Below are positions 50,553 to 60,065 of a DNA stretch of 64,000 nt, in pieces. The notes under the pieces are model-generated. The model worked only from the letters and a program-made list of their open reading frames with translations. It searched no databases and was not told the DNA's origin. Each line of letters begins with the position of its first letter. The first letter of the stretch is position 1. Source of the DNA: Phil1 sp040767925 (GTDB lineage Bacteria; Bacillota; Clostridia; Christensenellales; CAG-138); the NCBI GenBank assembly GCA_040767925.1, contig JAXGNN010000001.1:1426001-1490000 (forward strand), given 5' to 3'. The position numbers were made by a program, and so were the translations under genes.

Positions 50553-50614
50553 ATTTATACGAGCAAAAAAAGAATAACTGCTTGAAAATATTCTAAGTAT
50601 AGTTTGAATATTTA

Positions 50615-50643
50615 TTGACAAAGATAAAAACAAATGCTATTCT
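50615..50643 (+). promoter_or_regulatory. Promoter of the DUF4143 ATPase gene
   Basis: TTGACA (50615-50620), a 17-base spacer and TATTCT (50638-50643). The TTG of the -35 box looks like an in-frame start, but it lies upstream of the transcript, so it cannot be used. Confidence 0.8.
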
Positions 50644-50665
50644 ATTTGCGAAAGAAGGTGATTCC

Positions 50666-52114
50666 GTGGCGATTACGACCAAAGAAGGGATTCTGAAGGT
50701 TTTAACAGCCTATAATCCGTGGTGGAAAACGGGGCTGGTGAATCCGAAAATGGCCAAAACATATAAAAGGTTTGCTTTTTACGAAGCGACGAAACGCCTG
50801 GAGCAGACAAGCATCCGACGCTCCGTTGTTCTGACCGGCACGAGGCGCGTCGGCAAGACGACGATACAGTATCAGCTCATCGAGCGACTGCTGTTGGGGG
50901 GGATGGATCCTGCCGGGATTCTTTATATTTCGTTGGATCACCCGATGCTGAAGCTGGGCGCGTTCAGCGAAATCCTGGAAGCCTATCACGAAAATATCTA
51001 TGCCGGGAAGGACTGTTACTATTTCTTTGATGAAGTGCAATATGCGCAGGATTGGGATAAATGGCTGAAAACGATCTATGACATTCAGCCCGACACAAAA
51101 ATAATAGCGACCGGCTCCGCCAGCCCGGCATTGATGAAAGGGGCGAATGAAAGCGGCGCGGGCCGCTGGTCCGTGATTCAGGTTCCAACCATGTCCTTTT
51201 ATGAGTATTGCGAACTCATGAATATCGACCGGCCCGCCCTGGCTTCTTCCGTGAACATAACGTCTTTATTGCACAAGTCGCAGCAGGAGCGGACGCAAAT
51301 CATGCTGCAGCTTTCAAAGGTGAACAATCATTTTATCCGCTATTTGCAGGTGGGTGGATTCCCGGAGCTGGCGCTGGCGGACAATGACTTAATGGCGCAG
51401 CAAATCCTGAGAGAAGACGTTGTGGATAAGGTGCTTAAGCGAGATTTACCCTCGCTCTATCCCATCCGCAACTCGACGGAGTTGGAACGGATTTTCCTGT
51501 ATCTTTGCAATGTGTCATCCTCCGTTGTATCCATAGAGGCCATAGCCAAAGAGCTGCAGGGCGTTTCCCGCCCTACCGTGGAGAACTATATCCGCTATTT
51601 GGAAAGCGCCAACCTGATCTATCAGAGCTGGCCAATCGATATGGCTGGAAAAAAAGTCCTCAAGGCCAGCCCGAAGATCTATATCGCGGATGCGGCCATC
51701 CGCAACGCGGTGCTGATGGACGATTCGATTTTGACCGATCCAACAGAGATGGGAAAGGTGGTTGAAACTTCCGTTTATAAGCATGTGGCGGCGTTTTATT
51801 ATCAAAAGGCTACATCGGTCGGCTATTACCGCGGAGGGCGCAAGGATAAGGAAGTCGATATCGTCGTGGAGTATTCCAGTGGCAAGAACATTCTGATTGA
51901 AGTGAAATACCGTGAAGGCGCGCCGGTTGCGGATGATGACGCAATCTGCCGGTTATGCAAAGAAGCTTCCGCGTCGATCATTGTAACCAAGAGCGCCGGC
52001 GATTACGGCGCTCATACGACCGCTTCCGGCGACGAATTGCTTCGCATCCCCGCCTTTGCCTTCCTGTATTTGCTTGGTCATGCGGAAAAGAACGGATATA
52101 AGGGGATCGAGTAA
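50666..52114 (+). CDS. AAA ATPase with DUF4143 domain
   Basis: The 482-residue product belongs to the large family of ATPases with Walker A LTGTRRVGKTT (near residue 71), acidic Walker B YYFFDEVQYAQDW (near 130), sensor IIATGSASPALMK, and a C-terminal DUF4143 region. DKEVDIVVEY and ILIEVKYREG (near 425-440) resemble a PD-(D/E)xK nuclease core. The function is unclear; many copies are mobile. GTG 50666, with GAAGGTG upstream, is the start. Base composition is visibly more AT-rich than the neighbouring genes, suggesting recent acquisition. Confidence 0.85.
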   Translation: MAITTKEGILKVLTAYNPWWKTGLVNPKMAKTYKRFAFYEATKRLEQTSIRRSVVLTGTRRVGKTTIQYQLIERLLLGGMDPAGILYISLDHPMLKLGAFSEILEAYHENIYAGKDCYYFFDEVQYAQDWDKWLKTIYDIQPDTKIIATGSASPALMKGANESGAGRWSVIQVPTMSFYEYCELMNIDRPALASSVNITSLLHKSQQERTQIMLQLSKVNNHFIRYLQVGGFPELALADNDLMAQQILREDVVDKVLKRDLPSLYPIRNSTELERIFLYLCNVSSSVVSIEAIAKELQGVSRPTVENYIRYLESANLIYQSWPIDMAGKKVLKASPKIYIADAAIRNAVLMDDSILTDPTEMGKVVETSVYKHVAAFYYQKATSVGYYRGGRKDKEVDIVVEYSSGKNILIEVKYREGAPVADDDAICRLCKEASASIIVTKSAGDYGAHTTASGDELLRIPAFAFLYLLGHAEKNGYKGIE

Positions 52115-52162
52115 ACAGGAACCGCCGCGCAGCGCGACGTGACAGGCGCCTGTTTCACCTCC

Positions 52163-53119
52163 TCACGCCCCGATGTTCGGGCGGTACGCGCCGCAGAGCG
52201 CTTCGATTTCCTCGCGTTTGGCGAGCGCCGCGAGCCAGTCGGCCGGGATGCCGGAAAGCCCGTAATAAATGCCCGCGAGCCCGCCCGCGACGGCAGCGGT
52301 GGTGTCCGTGTCCTCGCCGAGGTTCACGGCGCGCAGCACGCACGCGCGGTAGGTTTCGGTCGTGATGAGGCACCAGAGCGCCGCCAGCAGCGTGTGGACC
52401 ACATAGCCGTCGCTCTTGATATCCTCCTCGCTCAACTCGCGCACGTTTGCGAGCCGCGCGAATTTAAAAAGCGCCGGGGCGAATTCCTCCCGCGCCTCGT
52501 AGAGAGAGCGCGCGCGGGCGATGCTGTCCGCGACCGCATCCTCCTTCCCCATGCCGGAAAGGAGGTTCACGGCGACTAAGACGTATATCCCGCAGGCGAC
52601 GAAGCACACGGGATGCGCGTGCGTCAGGCGGGAAATGTCGTGTACGAGGGAGAGTTCCTCCCACGCGACTTCGCTGGCGTTTTTCGCCTTCCCCGCGATG
52701 AGGTAGGCGGCGGGCAGTATGCGCATCAGCGAGCCGTTGCCGCACGCGCGCTCCTGCGCGCCGCCGCAGGCGAGCGCGGATTTTCCGCTAAGATGGCAGC
52801 GGATGGCGGCGCGCGTCGTCGTGCCGATGTCGAACGCCTTGCCGCGCGCGGCAAGCTCCCCCCGGTTGAGCCAGGACGCGAAGCGGCGCATGATGTCCTC
52901 GTAATCGACAAAGCTCTTTTCCGCGACGGACGCCATCAGGCACAGCGTCAGGCTCGTGTCGTCCGACCAGGTGCCCGCGGGCTGCATGTGCGTGCCGTAG
53001 GCGCGCATGCCCGTCACGGGATTGGCCCGAAGGCCGTCCCTGCCCATGAATTCCACCGGCACGCCCAGCGCGTCCCCGACGGCAAGCCCTAGGATGCCCG
53101 ATAAAACGGAATTCCCCAT
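52163..53119 (-). CDS. ADP-ribosylglycohydrolase family protein
   Basis: The 318-residue product has the ARH/DraG fold motifs: GLAVGDALGVPVEFM (near residue 11), GTWSDDTSLTLCLM (near 50, metal-binding Asp pair), ACGNGSLMRILP (near 125) and the C-terminal GEDTDTTAAVAGGLAGIYYG (near 270). It would remove ADP-ribose from a protein or small-molecule target, unknown here; no ADP-ribosyltransferase is nearby. ATG 53119 has GGAGGAAACG upstream; the longer frame adds an Arg-rich tail without support. Confidence 0.92.
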   Translation of the reverse strand: MGNSVLSGILGLAVGDALGVPVEFMGRDGLRANPVTGMRAYGTHMQPAGTWSDDTSLTLCLMASVAEKSFVDYEDIMRRFASWLNRGELAARGKAFDIGTTTRAAIRCHLSGKSALACGGAQERACGNGSLMRILPAAYLIAGKAKNASEVAWEELSLVHDISRLTHAHPVCFVACGIYVLVAVNLLSGMGKEDAVADSIARARSLYEAREEFAPALFKFARLANVRELSEEDIKSDGYVVHTLLAALWCLITTETYRACVLRAVNLGEDTDTTAAVAGGLAGIYYGLSGIPADWLAALAKREEIEALCGAYRPNIGA

Positions 53120-53148
53120 CGTTTCCTCCTTTCCGCCTTTCCGCCCGG

Positions 53149-53295
53149 TTAAAACCCGTCGCCGTCGTCGCAGAAGCACTCGCATTGGTCGTAATCGTCC
53201 AAGAGCGTCATCAGCGTCGTCATGCCAACGGCGCCGTCGTCGAAGCCGGTGTCGAAATCCTCGTATCGCCCGAAGGGGTCGTCAAAGTCTCTCAT
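53149..53295 (-). CDS. Small acidic Cys-containing protein (48 aa)
   Basis: A 48-codon frame starts at ATG 53295 with GGGAGG 6 bases upstream and ends at TAA 53149, 30 bases before the ADP-ribosylglycohydrolase start. The product is very acidic (about a third Asp and Glu) and ends in a cysteine run, QCECFCDDGDGF. I find no family. Position and ribosome site suggest co-translation with the hydrolase; it may be a metal-binding peptide or a regulator. That it is expressed is inferred. Confidence 0.55.
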   Translation of the reverse strand: MRDFDDPFGRYEDFDTGFDDGAVGMTTLMTLLDDYDQCECFCDDGDGF

Positions 53296-53390
53296 CGCGC
53301 GCCTCCCGAAACCTTTCTCCCGCTAGTATTCCACTTTGCGCGCCCGGTCAACCGGCGTTCGGCAAAACCGCATGCGGCGGTGCCGCCGCC

Positions 53391-54326
53391 TTACGGCTGG
53401 AAGCGCCTGCGGTCGTTCGGATCGCTGTCCCCGAGGAGGCTCGCCTTATAGGCGGAGGGCGAAACGCCCGTCATTTTGTGGAAGCTGCGATAAAACGTTG
53501 AAAAATCCTGATAGCCCACGTCCTCGGCGATGCGCCCGAGCGGAAGCTCTCCCCCGTGGATGAGCTTCAACGCCTCGTGCATGCGCTTTTCCGTAATATA
53601 CCTTTTGGGCGGCACGCCCGCGATCTCCTGGAACTTCCTGCAGAAAAAGGACTTGGAGAGCCCCGCGCTCTTGGCGACGCCGTCCACGGAAATGTCTTCG
53701 AAAAAATGCCTGTCGATGTACCGGACGGCCGCGTGCACGGCGGCGTCCGCGTCGGGGGCGGATTCGCCCTTGGCGTTCGCGCTCACATGCGCGCGGGCTA
53801 AGGCGAACGCCCGGGAGAGCGCCGCGGCGGCGAGATATTCCGAGGGTTCGCCCGCCATGCCGTTGAGGATATCCCCCTCGAGGAGCGCCGCGTCGAACGA
53901 CGCGCGGATGAAGGCCGCCGCGCGCGCGTCCGCGCGCAGCATGGGCGGGAAGTTCGAAAAATCGGGCGAAAGCTCCGGATACTGCGCGAGCAGGGGCTTC
54001 GCGATTTCCTGCGTATACGAGAGGCAGTAATAGCTGATGCCGCCGCCGAAGAAGAACAGGCTGTGCTCGCATTTGGGCGGGGTGAAGAACAGATCGTCCG
54101 GCGTCTGGCGGTATTTCGTGCCGCCCTGCATGAAGGAGATGTGCCCGCTGTTGAGCAGCAGGAGCTGATAGAAGTCGTGGCTGTGCGGCTGCGAATAGCC
54201 GCTGTAATCGTTGTCGAGGTAGAGGTGGAACGTGCCGCCGGTGCGGAAGAGGAAGCGCCTTTCTCGGTCGTTCATACGCGCGCGCGAAGGAGGCGGCGCC
54301 GCTTTGGCGCGGTGCGGATTTTGCAT
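53391..54326 (-). CDS. AraC family regulator with N-terminal cupin-like domain
   Basis: The 311-residue product has a cupin-type sensing domain (YSQPHSHDFYQLLLLNSGHI, about residues 42-62) and a C-terminal pair of HTH motifs (SVDGVAKSAGLSKSFFCRKF and GRIAEDVGYQDFSTFYRSFH, about 215-295). It is divergent from the second opp operon, whose promoter lacks a -35 box, so it probably activates it. The ATG at 54326 is weakly supported; ATG 54275 (MNDRERRF) is an alternative. Confidence 0.88.
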   Translation of the reverse strand: MQNPHRAKAAPPPSRARMNDRERRFLFRTGGTFHLYLDNDYSGYSQPHSHDFYQLLLLNSGHISFMQGGTKYRQTPDDLFFTPPKCEHSLFFFGGGISYYCLSYTQEIAKPLLAQYPELSPDFSNFPPMLRADARAAAFIRASFDAALLEGDILNGMAGEPSEYLAAAALSRAFALARAHVSANAKGESAPDADAAVHAAVRYIDRHFFEDISVDGVAKSAGLSKSFFCRKFQEIAGVPPKRYITEKRMHEALKLIHGGELPLGRIAEDVGYQDFSTFYRSFHKMTGVSPSAYKASLLGDSDPNDRRRFQP

Positions 54327-54373
54327 GTTTTAGCGTTTTCCATGCCGCGATTCACCTCTCTTTCCTGGTTTTC

Positions 54374-54402
54374 ATTATAAGGCGTTTGAGCATAAAACGC
54401 AA
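54374..54402 (-). promoter_or_regulatory. Promoter of the AraC regulator gene
   Basis: Minus-strand TTGCGT (54402-54397), a 17-base spacer and TATAAT (54379-54374). Confidence 0.55.
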
Positions 54403-54458
54403 TGTAATTCGCGCGCCGCCATACGCGTTCTGCAATGGCCGCGCCCGGAAGGGCGGGA

Positions 54459-54464
54459 TATAAT
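54459..54464 (+). promoter_or_regulatory. -10 box of the second opp operon, no -35
   Basis: TATAAT lies 74 bases before the oppB start. The position 17 bases upstream (GGCCGC) does not resemble a -35, which fits an activator-dependent promoter. Confidence 0.5.
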
Positions 54465-54537
54465 CAGTTTAACCATCCGCGCGTTTCTGAATCGTCCGCG
54501 TCCATACGCCCAAAAGCCGAGAGAGGTGAACGCCCCC

Positions 54538-55482
54538 GTGTTGAAATTTATCGCAAAGAGGCTGCTCAGCGGGCTTCTGCTGATCGCCATCGTGTCCGTG
54601 CTCGTCTTTAGCATGCTGCACCTGATGCCGGGCGACCCGGTCGATTTGATGGTGGACAGGAAGGTCTCCCAGGAGAGGCGCGCGCTGCTGCGCCATGAGT
54701 ACGGGCTCGACCGCCCGCTCGTCGTGCAGTATTTCGACTGGATCGGCAAAATCGTGCTCCGCGGGGACTTCGGCACCTCCCTTCGCGTCAAGCAGCCCGT
54801 CAACGAGATGATGCGCTTCCGCGTGCCGCTGAGCCTTCGCCTGTGCGGCTGGACGCTTTTCTTCGAGATGCTCATCGCCCTCCCGCTCGGGCTCCTGTGC
54901 GCGTACAGGAAGGACAGCTTCCTCGACCGCCTCATCGTCAACTCCACCCTCGTGATGACGGCGGTGCCGCAGTTCTGGCTCTACGTGCTCCTGATCCTCC
55001 TCTTCGGCGTAACGCTCGGCTGGCTGCCGGTTTCGGGTTATGAAACGCCGATGAACTGGATACTGCCCATCGGCGGCGGGGTGCTGAGCGGCGTCGCGGG
55101 CACCATCCGTCTCACGAAAAGCGAGGTGCTCGACGTGTTCCGCGAGCGCTATGTGCTCACGGCCTACGCGAAGGGGCTTTCGCGGCGCGCCGTGCTCGTC
55201 CGGCATATCCTGCGCAACGCGCTCGTCGTCATCACGGTGCTCGTCTTCATGAGCATCCCGTGGCTCATCTCGGGCGCGGTCATCACGGAGCGCATCTTCG
55301 GCATCCCCGGCATGGGGAACCTCCTCGTCAACTCGATCATTTTGCAGGATTACGCGGTCGTGCAGAGCTGCGTGCTCGTCATTTCCGCGCTGACGGTCGT
55401 CTTCAACACGCTCAGCGACATCGTCGTGGGCCTTCTCGACCCGCGCATCCGCATCTCCATGACGGGAGGGGCAAACGGATGA
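54538..55482 (+). CDS. Peptide ABC transporter permease (OppB type), second operon
   Basis: The 314-residue permease opens with LKFIAKRLLSGLLLIAIVSV. GDFGTSLRVKQPVNEMMRFR follows, then five further helices and the EAA loop LTAYAKGLSRRAVLVRHILR. GTG 54538, with GAGAGGTGA 8 bases upstream, is the preferred start; GTG 54526 is also in frame. It overlaps oppC by 4 bases (ATGA). It is first in the operon oppB-C-D-F-A. Confidence 0.93.
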   Translation: MLKFIAKRLLSGLLLIAIVSVLVFSMLHLMPGDPVDLMVDRKVSQERRALLRHEYGLDRPLVVQYFDWIGKIVLRGDFGTSLRVKQPVNEMMRFRVPLSLRLCGWTLFFEMLIALPLGLLCAYRKDSFLDRLIVNSTLVMTAVPQFWLYVLLILLFGVTLGWLPVSGYETPMNWILPIGGGVLSGVAGTIRLTKSEVLDVFRERYVLTAYAKGLSRRAVLVRHILRNALVVITVLVFMSIPWLISGAVITERIFGIPGMGNLLVNSIILQDYAVVQSCVLVISALTVVFNTLSDIVVGLLDPRIRISMTGGANG

Positions 55483-56327
55483 ACCATTCGCCGCTTCGGG
55501 AGTTCCTCTCCTCCTGCTGGAAGAACGCGAACTTCGTCATAGGCTTTTTGATCCTGTCGAGCATCGTCGTCCTCGCGCTCTTCGCGAAGGGCATCGCGCC
55601 TTATGGCTACGACGAGTTCCATAAGGACGCGGTTTTGCAGCCGCCCAGCGCGCAGTACGTCTTCGGCACGGACGAGTTCGGGCGGGATATGTTCAGCAAG
55701 ATCGTCTACGGCACGCGCATCACGCTGCGCGTCGCGCTGCTGGGCACGGCCATCCAGCTCGCGCTCGGCCTCGTCGCGGGGCTCCTGGCGGGATATTTCG
55801 GCGGGTGGGTCGACCGGGCGCTGATGTTCCTCGCGGACGTCACCTGGTGCGTCCCGGGGCTCATCCTCGCGCTCGCGGTGGTGACGATACTCGGCAAGGG
55901 CCTCACCAACTCCATCATCGCCATTGCGCTCGTCAACTGGGCGAGCTACGCGCGCACCGTGCGCGCGAAGACCATGGCCATCAAGAACATGGCGTTCGTC
56001 GAGACGGGCGTCGCGTTCGGCGAGAACGCGCTCTCGCTGATCCTGCGCTACATTTTCCCCAACGTGGTTCCCGCGCTCATCGTGCTCGTGTCGATGAACC
56101 TGCCCGGCATGATCATGTCGACCACGACGCTGAGCTTCCTCGGCCTCGGCTCGCAGCCGCCCTCGCCCGACTGGGGGCTCGCCATATCGCACGGCATGAG
56201 CTATATCCGAAACGGCCAGTGGCTGAGCATTTTCCCCGGCCTCGCGCTCGTCTACACGGTGTTCGGCTTCAACCTTTTGGGCGAAGGGCTGCGCGACCTG
56301 CTCGACCCGCGGCTCAAGGGCCTGTAA
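55479..56327 (+). CDS. Peptide ABC transporter permease (OppC type), second operon
   Basis: The 282-residue permease has the DppC/OppC hallmark VFGTDEFGRDMFSKIVYGTR near residue 65, six membrane helices, and the EAA-like VETGVAFGENALSLILRYIF. Its ATG overlaps the oppB stop. The frame extends back to 55260 within oppB, but coupling and family alignment fix the start at MNHSPLREF. Confidence 0.93.
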   Translation: MNHSPLREFLSSCWKNANFVIGFLILSSIVVLALFAKGIAPYGYDEFHKDAVLQPPSAQYVFGTDEFGRDMFSKIVYGTRITLRVALLGTAIQLALGLVAGLLAGYFGGWVDRALMFLADVTWCVPGLILALAVVTILGKGLTNSIIAIALVNWASYARTVRAKTMAIKNMAFVETGVAFGENALSLILRYIFPNVVPALIVLVSMNLPGMIMSTTTLSFLGLGSQPPSPDWGLAISHGMSYIRNGQWLSIFPGLALVYTVFGFNLLGEGLRDLLDPRLKGL

Positions 56328-56336
56328 GGAGGCGGC

Positions 56337-57313
<977 letters not shown>

Positions 57314-57314
<1 letters not shown>

Positions 57315-58306
57315 TGGAGCAGGCAAAACGCGAAGCGCGGGAAATACCCGTCATCGAAATGAAAGAACTTAAAAAATACTTCCCGCTCTCGGGCGGGCAG
57401 CTTGTGGGCAAAAGCCCCGCGGTCCGGGCGGTCGACGGCGTGACCCTCTCCATCCACCGCGGCGAGATCGTGGGACTCGTGGGGGAGAGCGGCAGCGGCA
57501 AGACCACGCTCGCCCGCGTGATTTTAAACCTCGCGCGTCCCACGGAGAGCGCGGTTCTCTTCGACGGGGCGGACGCGGGGAAGCTGCGCGGCGGAGAGTT
57601 GAAGAAATTCCGGCGCAACATCGCGGCGGTGTTCCAGGACCCGGCCGCGAACCTCAACCCGCGCCAGACGGTCGAGAGCTCCATCATGCGGCCCATGGTG
57701 CTGCACGGCGTGCCGAAGGTTGAGGCGCGCGAGAAGGCGCGCGGCGCCATGAGCCTCGTGAAGATGGATGAGCGCTATCTCTACAGCTATCCGCACCAGC
57801 TTTCGGGAGGGCAGCTCCAGCGCATCGCCATCGCGCGCGCGCTCGTGCTCGAGCCGAAGATCATGGTGCTCGACGAGCCGACGAGCGCGCTCGACGTTTC
57901 CGTGCAGGCGCAGATATTGAACCTGCTCCTCGACCTTCAGGAAAAGCTGCATTTGACCTATCTCGTCATCACGCACGACCTCAACGTCATCCGCTACATT
58001 TCCGACAGGGTGGCGGTGATGTACCTCGGCAGGCTCATGGAGTACGGCCCGACGAAGGAGGTCACCGGGAACCCGAAGCACCCGTATACGAGGGGGCTCA
58101 TGGCGGCCTCGCCCATCCTCGACCCGCGGCAGAGAAACCGCGAGAAGCATCTCATGGCGGGCGACCCGGGCAGCCTCATCGACCTGCCGCCGGGCTGCCG
58201 CTTCGCCGCGCGCTGCCCCGAGGCCACGGAGCGCTGCCGTAAGGAGATGCCGCACGACGCGACGGTCGGCAAAAACCACGTCGCGAGCTGCTTTTTATAC
58301 GAATAA
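57314..58306 (+). CDS. Peptide ABC transporter ATP-binding protein (OppF type), second operon
   Basis: The 330-residue ATPase has Walker A GESGSGKTT, signature SGGQLQRIAIARA and Walker B IMVLDEPTSALD. Its C-terminal CRFAARCPEATERC cysteine cluster is family-typical. It forms the ATPase pair with the preceding OppD protein. A 7-bp hairpin (GCTTTCG/CGAAAGC, 58320-58340) separates it from the binding-protein gene. Confidence 0.94.
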
Positions 58307-58319
58307 AAGGATTCAGTTT

Positions 58320-58340
58320 GCTTTCGTTTTTTGCGAAAGC
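58320..58340 (+). promoter_or_regulatory. Hairpin between oppF and the binding-protein gene
   Basis: GCTTTCG and CGAAAGC enclose TTTTTTG. It may be an mRNA processing or stability element that lets the binding protein be made in excess; it lacks a T-tract after the stem. Confidence 0.45.
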
Positions 58341-58380
58341 CTTAAAAGAGAAACAATAAACGCTTCAAGGAGGAACAAAA

Positions 58381-59955
58381 ATGAAAAAGAGATTCATCGC
58401 CCTGTTCATCGCGCTCGCGATGATCGTCTCCGCGGCGGCGGGCTGCGGGACGAAACAGGTCTCCGCCGAGGAGAACTCCCTCACGCTCTACGACGGGGAA
58501 TGGCTGGGCACCGACCTTTACCGCTGCGCGAACTGGACGGGACTGCAGGACCTCATCTCGGATTCGTTCTTCATCCAGGATCCAAACGACCCCACGAAGA
58601 TACTGCCCAACATCTGCACGGGCATGGAGGTCAGCGAGGACGGGCTGACCATCAAGCTGCTCTTCCCGAGCGACCTCAAGTTCTACGACGGCACGCCCGT
58701 CACGCCCGAGGACGTCATCGCCTCCATCGAGTACGGCCAGGAGTACAGCGACTGGGGTTACGGCTACTCCAACATCGAGAGCATGGAGGCCGACGGCAGC
58801 AACGTCATCCTGCACCTCTCCAACTACCGCACGGACCTCATCTACTTCCTCAGCCACGCCTTCATGGGCATCCTCAAGGCGGACGGCATCAACAACCTCT
58901 CTCAGGACGAGATGCAGTGGGGCGCCATCCCCTACGGGCAGTTCTATGTCGAGGAATATGTCGCGGGCTCGCACATCACCCTGAAGCCCAACCCGCACTA
59001 CAAGACCAGCAACCCGCTCGTCAAGAACCAGGGTCCCTCGAAGCTCGACCACATCACGATTAAAATCGCCGAGACCGAGACGTTCACCCTCAACACCATG
59101 CTCGGGAACGGGGAGCTCGACATGCTCTCGGGCATCGACATGGAGCAGTACGCGGAGCTCCAGGGGGTCGAGAACGTGGTCGTATTGAACAGCACGTTCC
59201 CCAACATCGAATACTGCGAGCTCAACACCGACTCTCCGCACCTCGACGATTACAACGTGCGCAAGGCCATTTTCCTCGCGCTCGACCGCGACGCGATGGA
59301 GGTCATGTGCAAGGGCTCCTTCAAGCCCGAGTATTCCATGATCACCTCCGGCATGCAGTATTACACCACGGACGCCGCGGACTGGTTCAAGGCCAACCTC
59401 GCCAACGACGTGGAGGAGGCCAAGCGGCTTCTCGCCGAATCCGGCTACGCCATGAACGCCGAGGGATACCTTGAAAAGAACGGCAGCGTGCTCGAGTTCA
59501 CGTTCCTCGCGCGCTCCTCGGGCACGAGCGTCACCGTCGCGCAGGAGATGCAGCAGCAGCTCAAGGCGATCGGCATCAGGATGAATATCGAGACCATCGA
59601 CTGGAACTACATCTACGACCGCATCAACGAGGACGATTACGACATGGGCATCGAGTGCCTCGGCTGGGGCGAGCCCATACTCGTGCTCAACTACTGCTAC
59701 TACGACCTCAACGGCAGGACGCAGGAGGAGACCGACGCGTACAACGCCAAGGTGGAGCTTTGCGCGACCACCGCGGACGTCGGGGAGATGTCGCGGCTCG
59801 TCACCGAGATCCAGATGGACATTTTCGAGAGCTGCTCCATGCTGCCCCTCTACTCCGACGTGGAGTACTGCGCCTACCGCGCGGACATCCCGAACCTCGT
59901 CGTGACCGCGAACGGCGGCATCTTCTTCAACGACGTGGTCTTCACGGGCAAGTAA
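58381..59955 (+). CDS. Peptide-type solute-binding lipoprotein, second operon
   Basis: The 524-residue product has a lipoprotein signal with lipobox SAAAGC (cysteine near residue 22). The SBP family 5 fold shows CTGMEVSEDGLTIKLLFPSD, FYDGTPVTPEDVIASIEYG and VRKAIFLALDRDAMEVMCKG. AAGGAGGAACAAAA precedes the ATG. It would deliver ligand to the OppBCDF complex encoded just upstream. A DmpA-type aminopeptidase gene follows, so peptides or beta/D-amino-acid-containing peptides are the likely substrate. Confidence 0.93.
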   Translation: MKKRFIALFIALAMIVSAAAGCGTKQVSAEENSLTLYDGEWLGTDLYRCANWTGLQDLISDSFFIQDPNDPTKILPNICTGMEVSEDGLTIKLLFPSDLKFYDGTPVTPEDVIASIEYGQEYSDWGYGYSNIESMEADGSNVILHLSNYRTDLIYFLSHAFMGILKADGINNLSQDEMQWGAIPYGQFYVEEYVAGSHITLKPNPHYKTSNPLVKNQGPSKLDHITIKIAETETFTLNTMLGNGELDMLSGIDMEQYAELQGVENVVVLNSTFPNIEYCELNTDSPHLDDYNVRKAIFLALDRDAMEVMCKGSFKPEYSMITSGMQYYTTDAADWFKANLANDVEEAKRLLAESGYAMNAEGYLEKNGSVLEFTFLARSSGTSVTVAQEMQQQLKAIGIRMNIETIDWNYIYDRINEDDYDMGIECLGWGEPILVLNYCYYDLNGRTQEETDAYNAKVELCATTADVGEMSRLVTEIQMDIFESCSMLPLYSDVEYCAYRADIPNLVVTANGGIFFNDVVFTGK

Positions 59956-60065
59956 GCGAGTTCCGGCAGTCCAACGCGCTTTCTGACAGGCGAAAGCCCT
60001 CGAGCGACCGGGGGCTTTGCTAAACATGCCTTTTGTGGCAAATATATCGCGAACGAGGTGTTGAT

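Noticed and set aside
50615..50665. TTG 50615 as the start of the DUF4143 ATPase
   Set aside because: This TTG is part of the -35 hexamer TTGACA; the transcript begins downstream of it.
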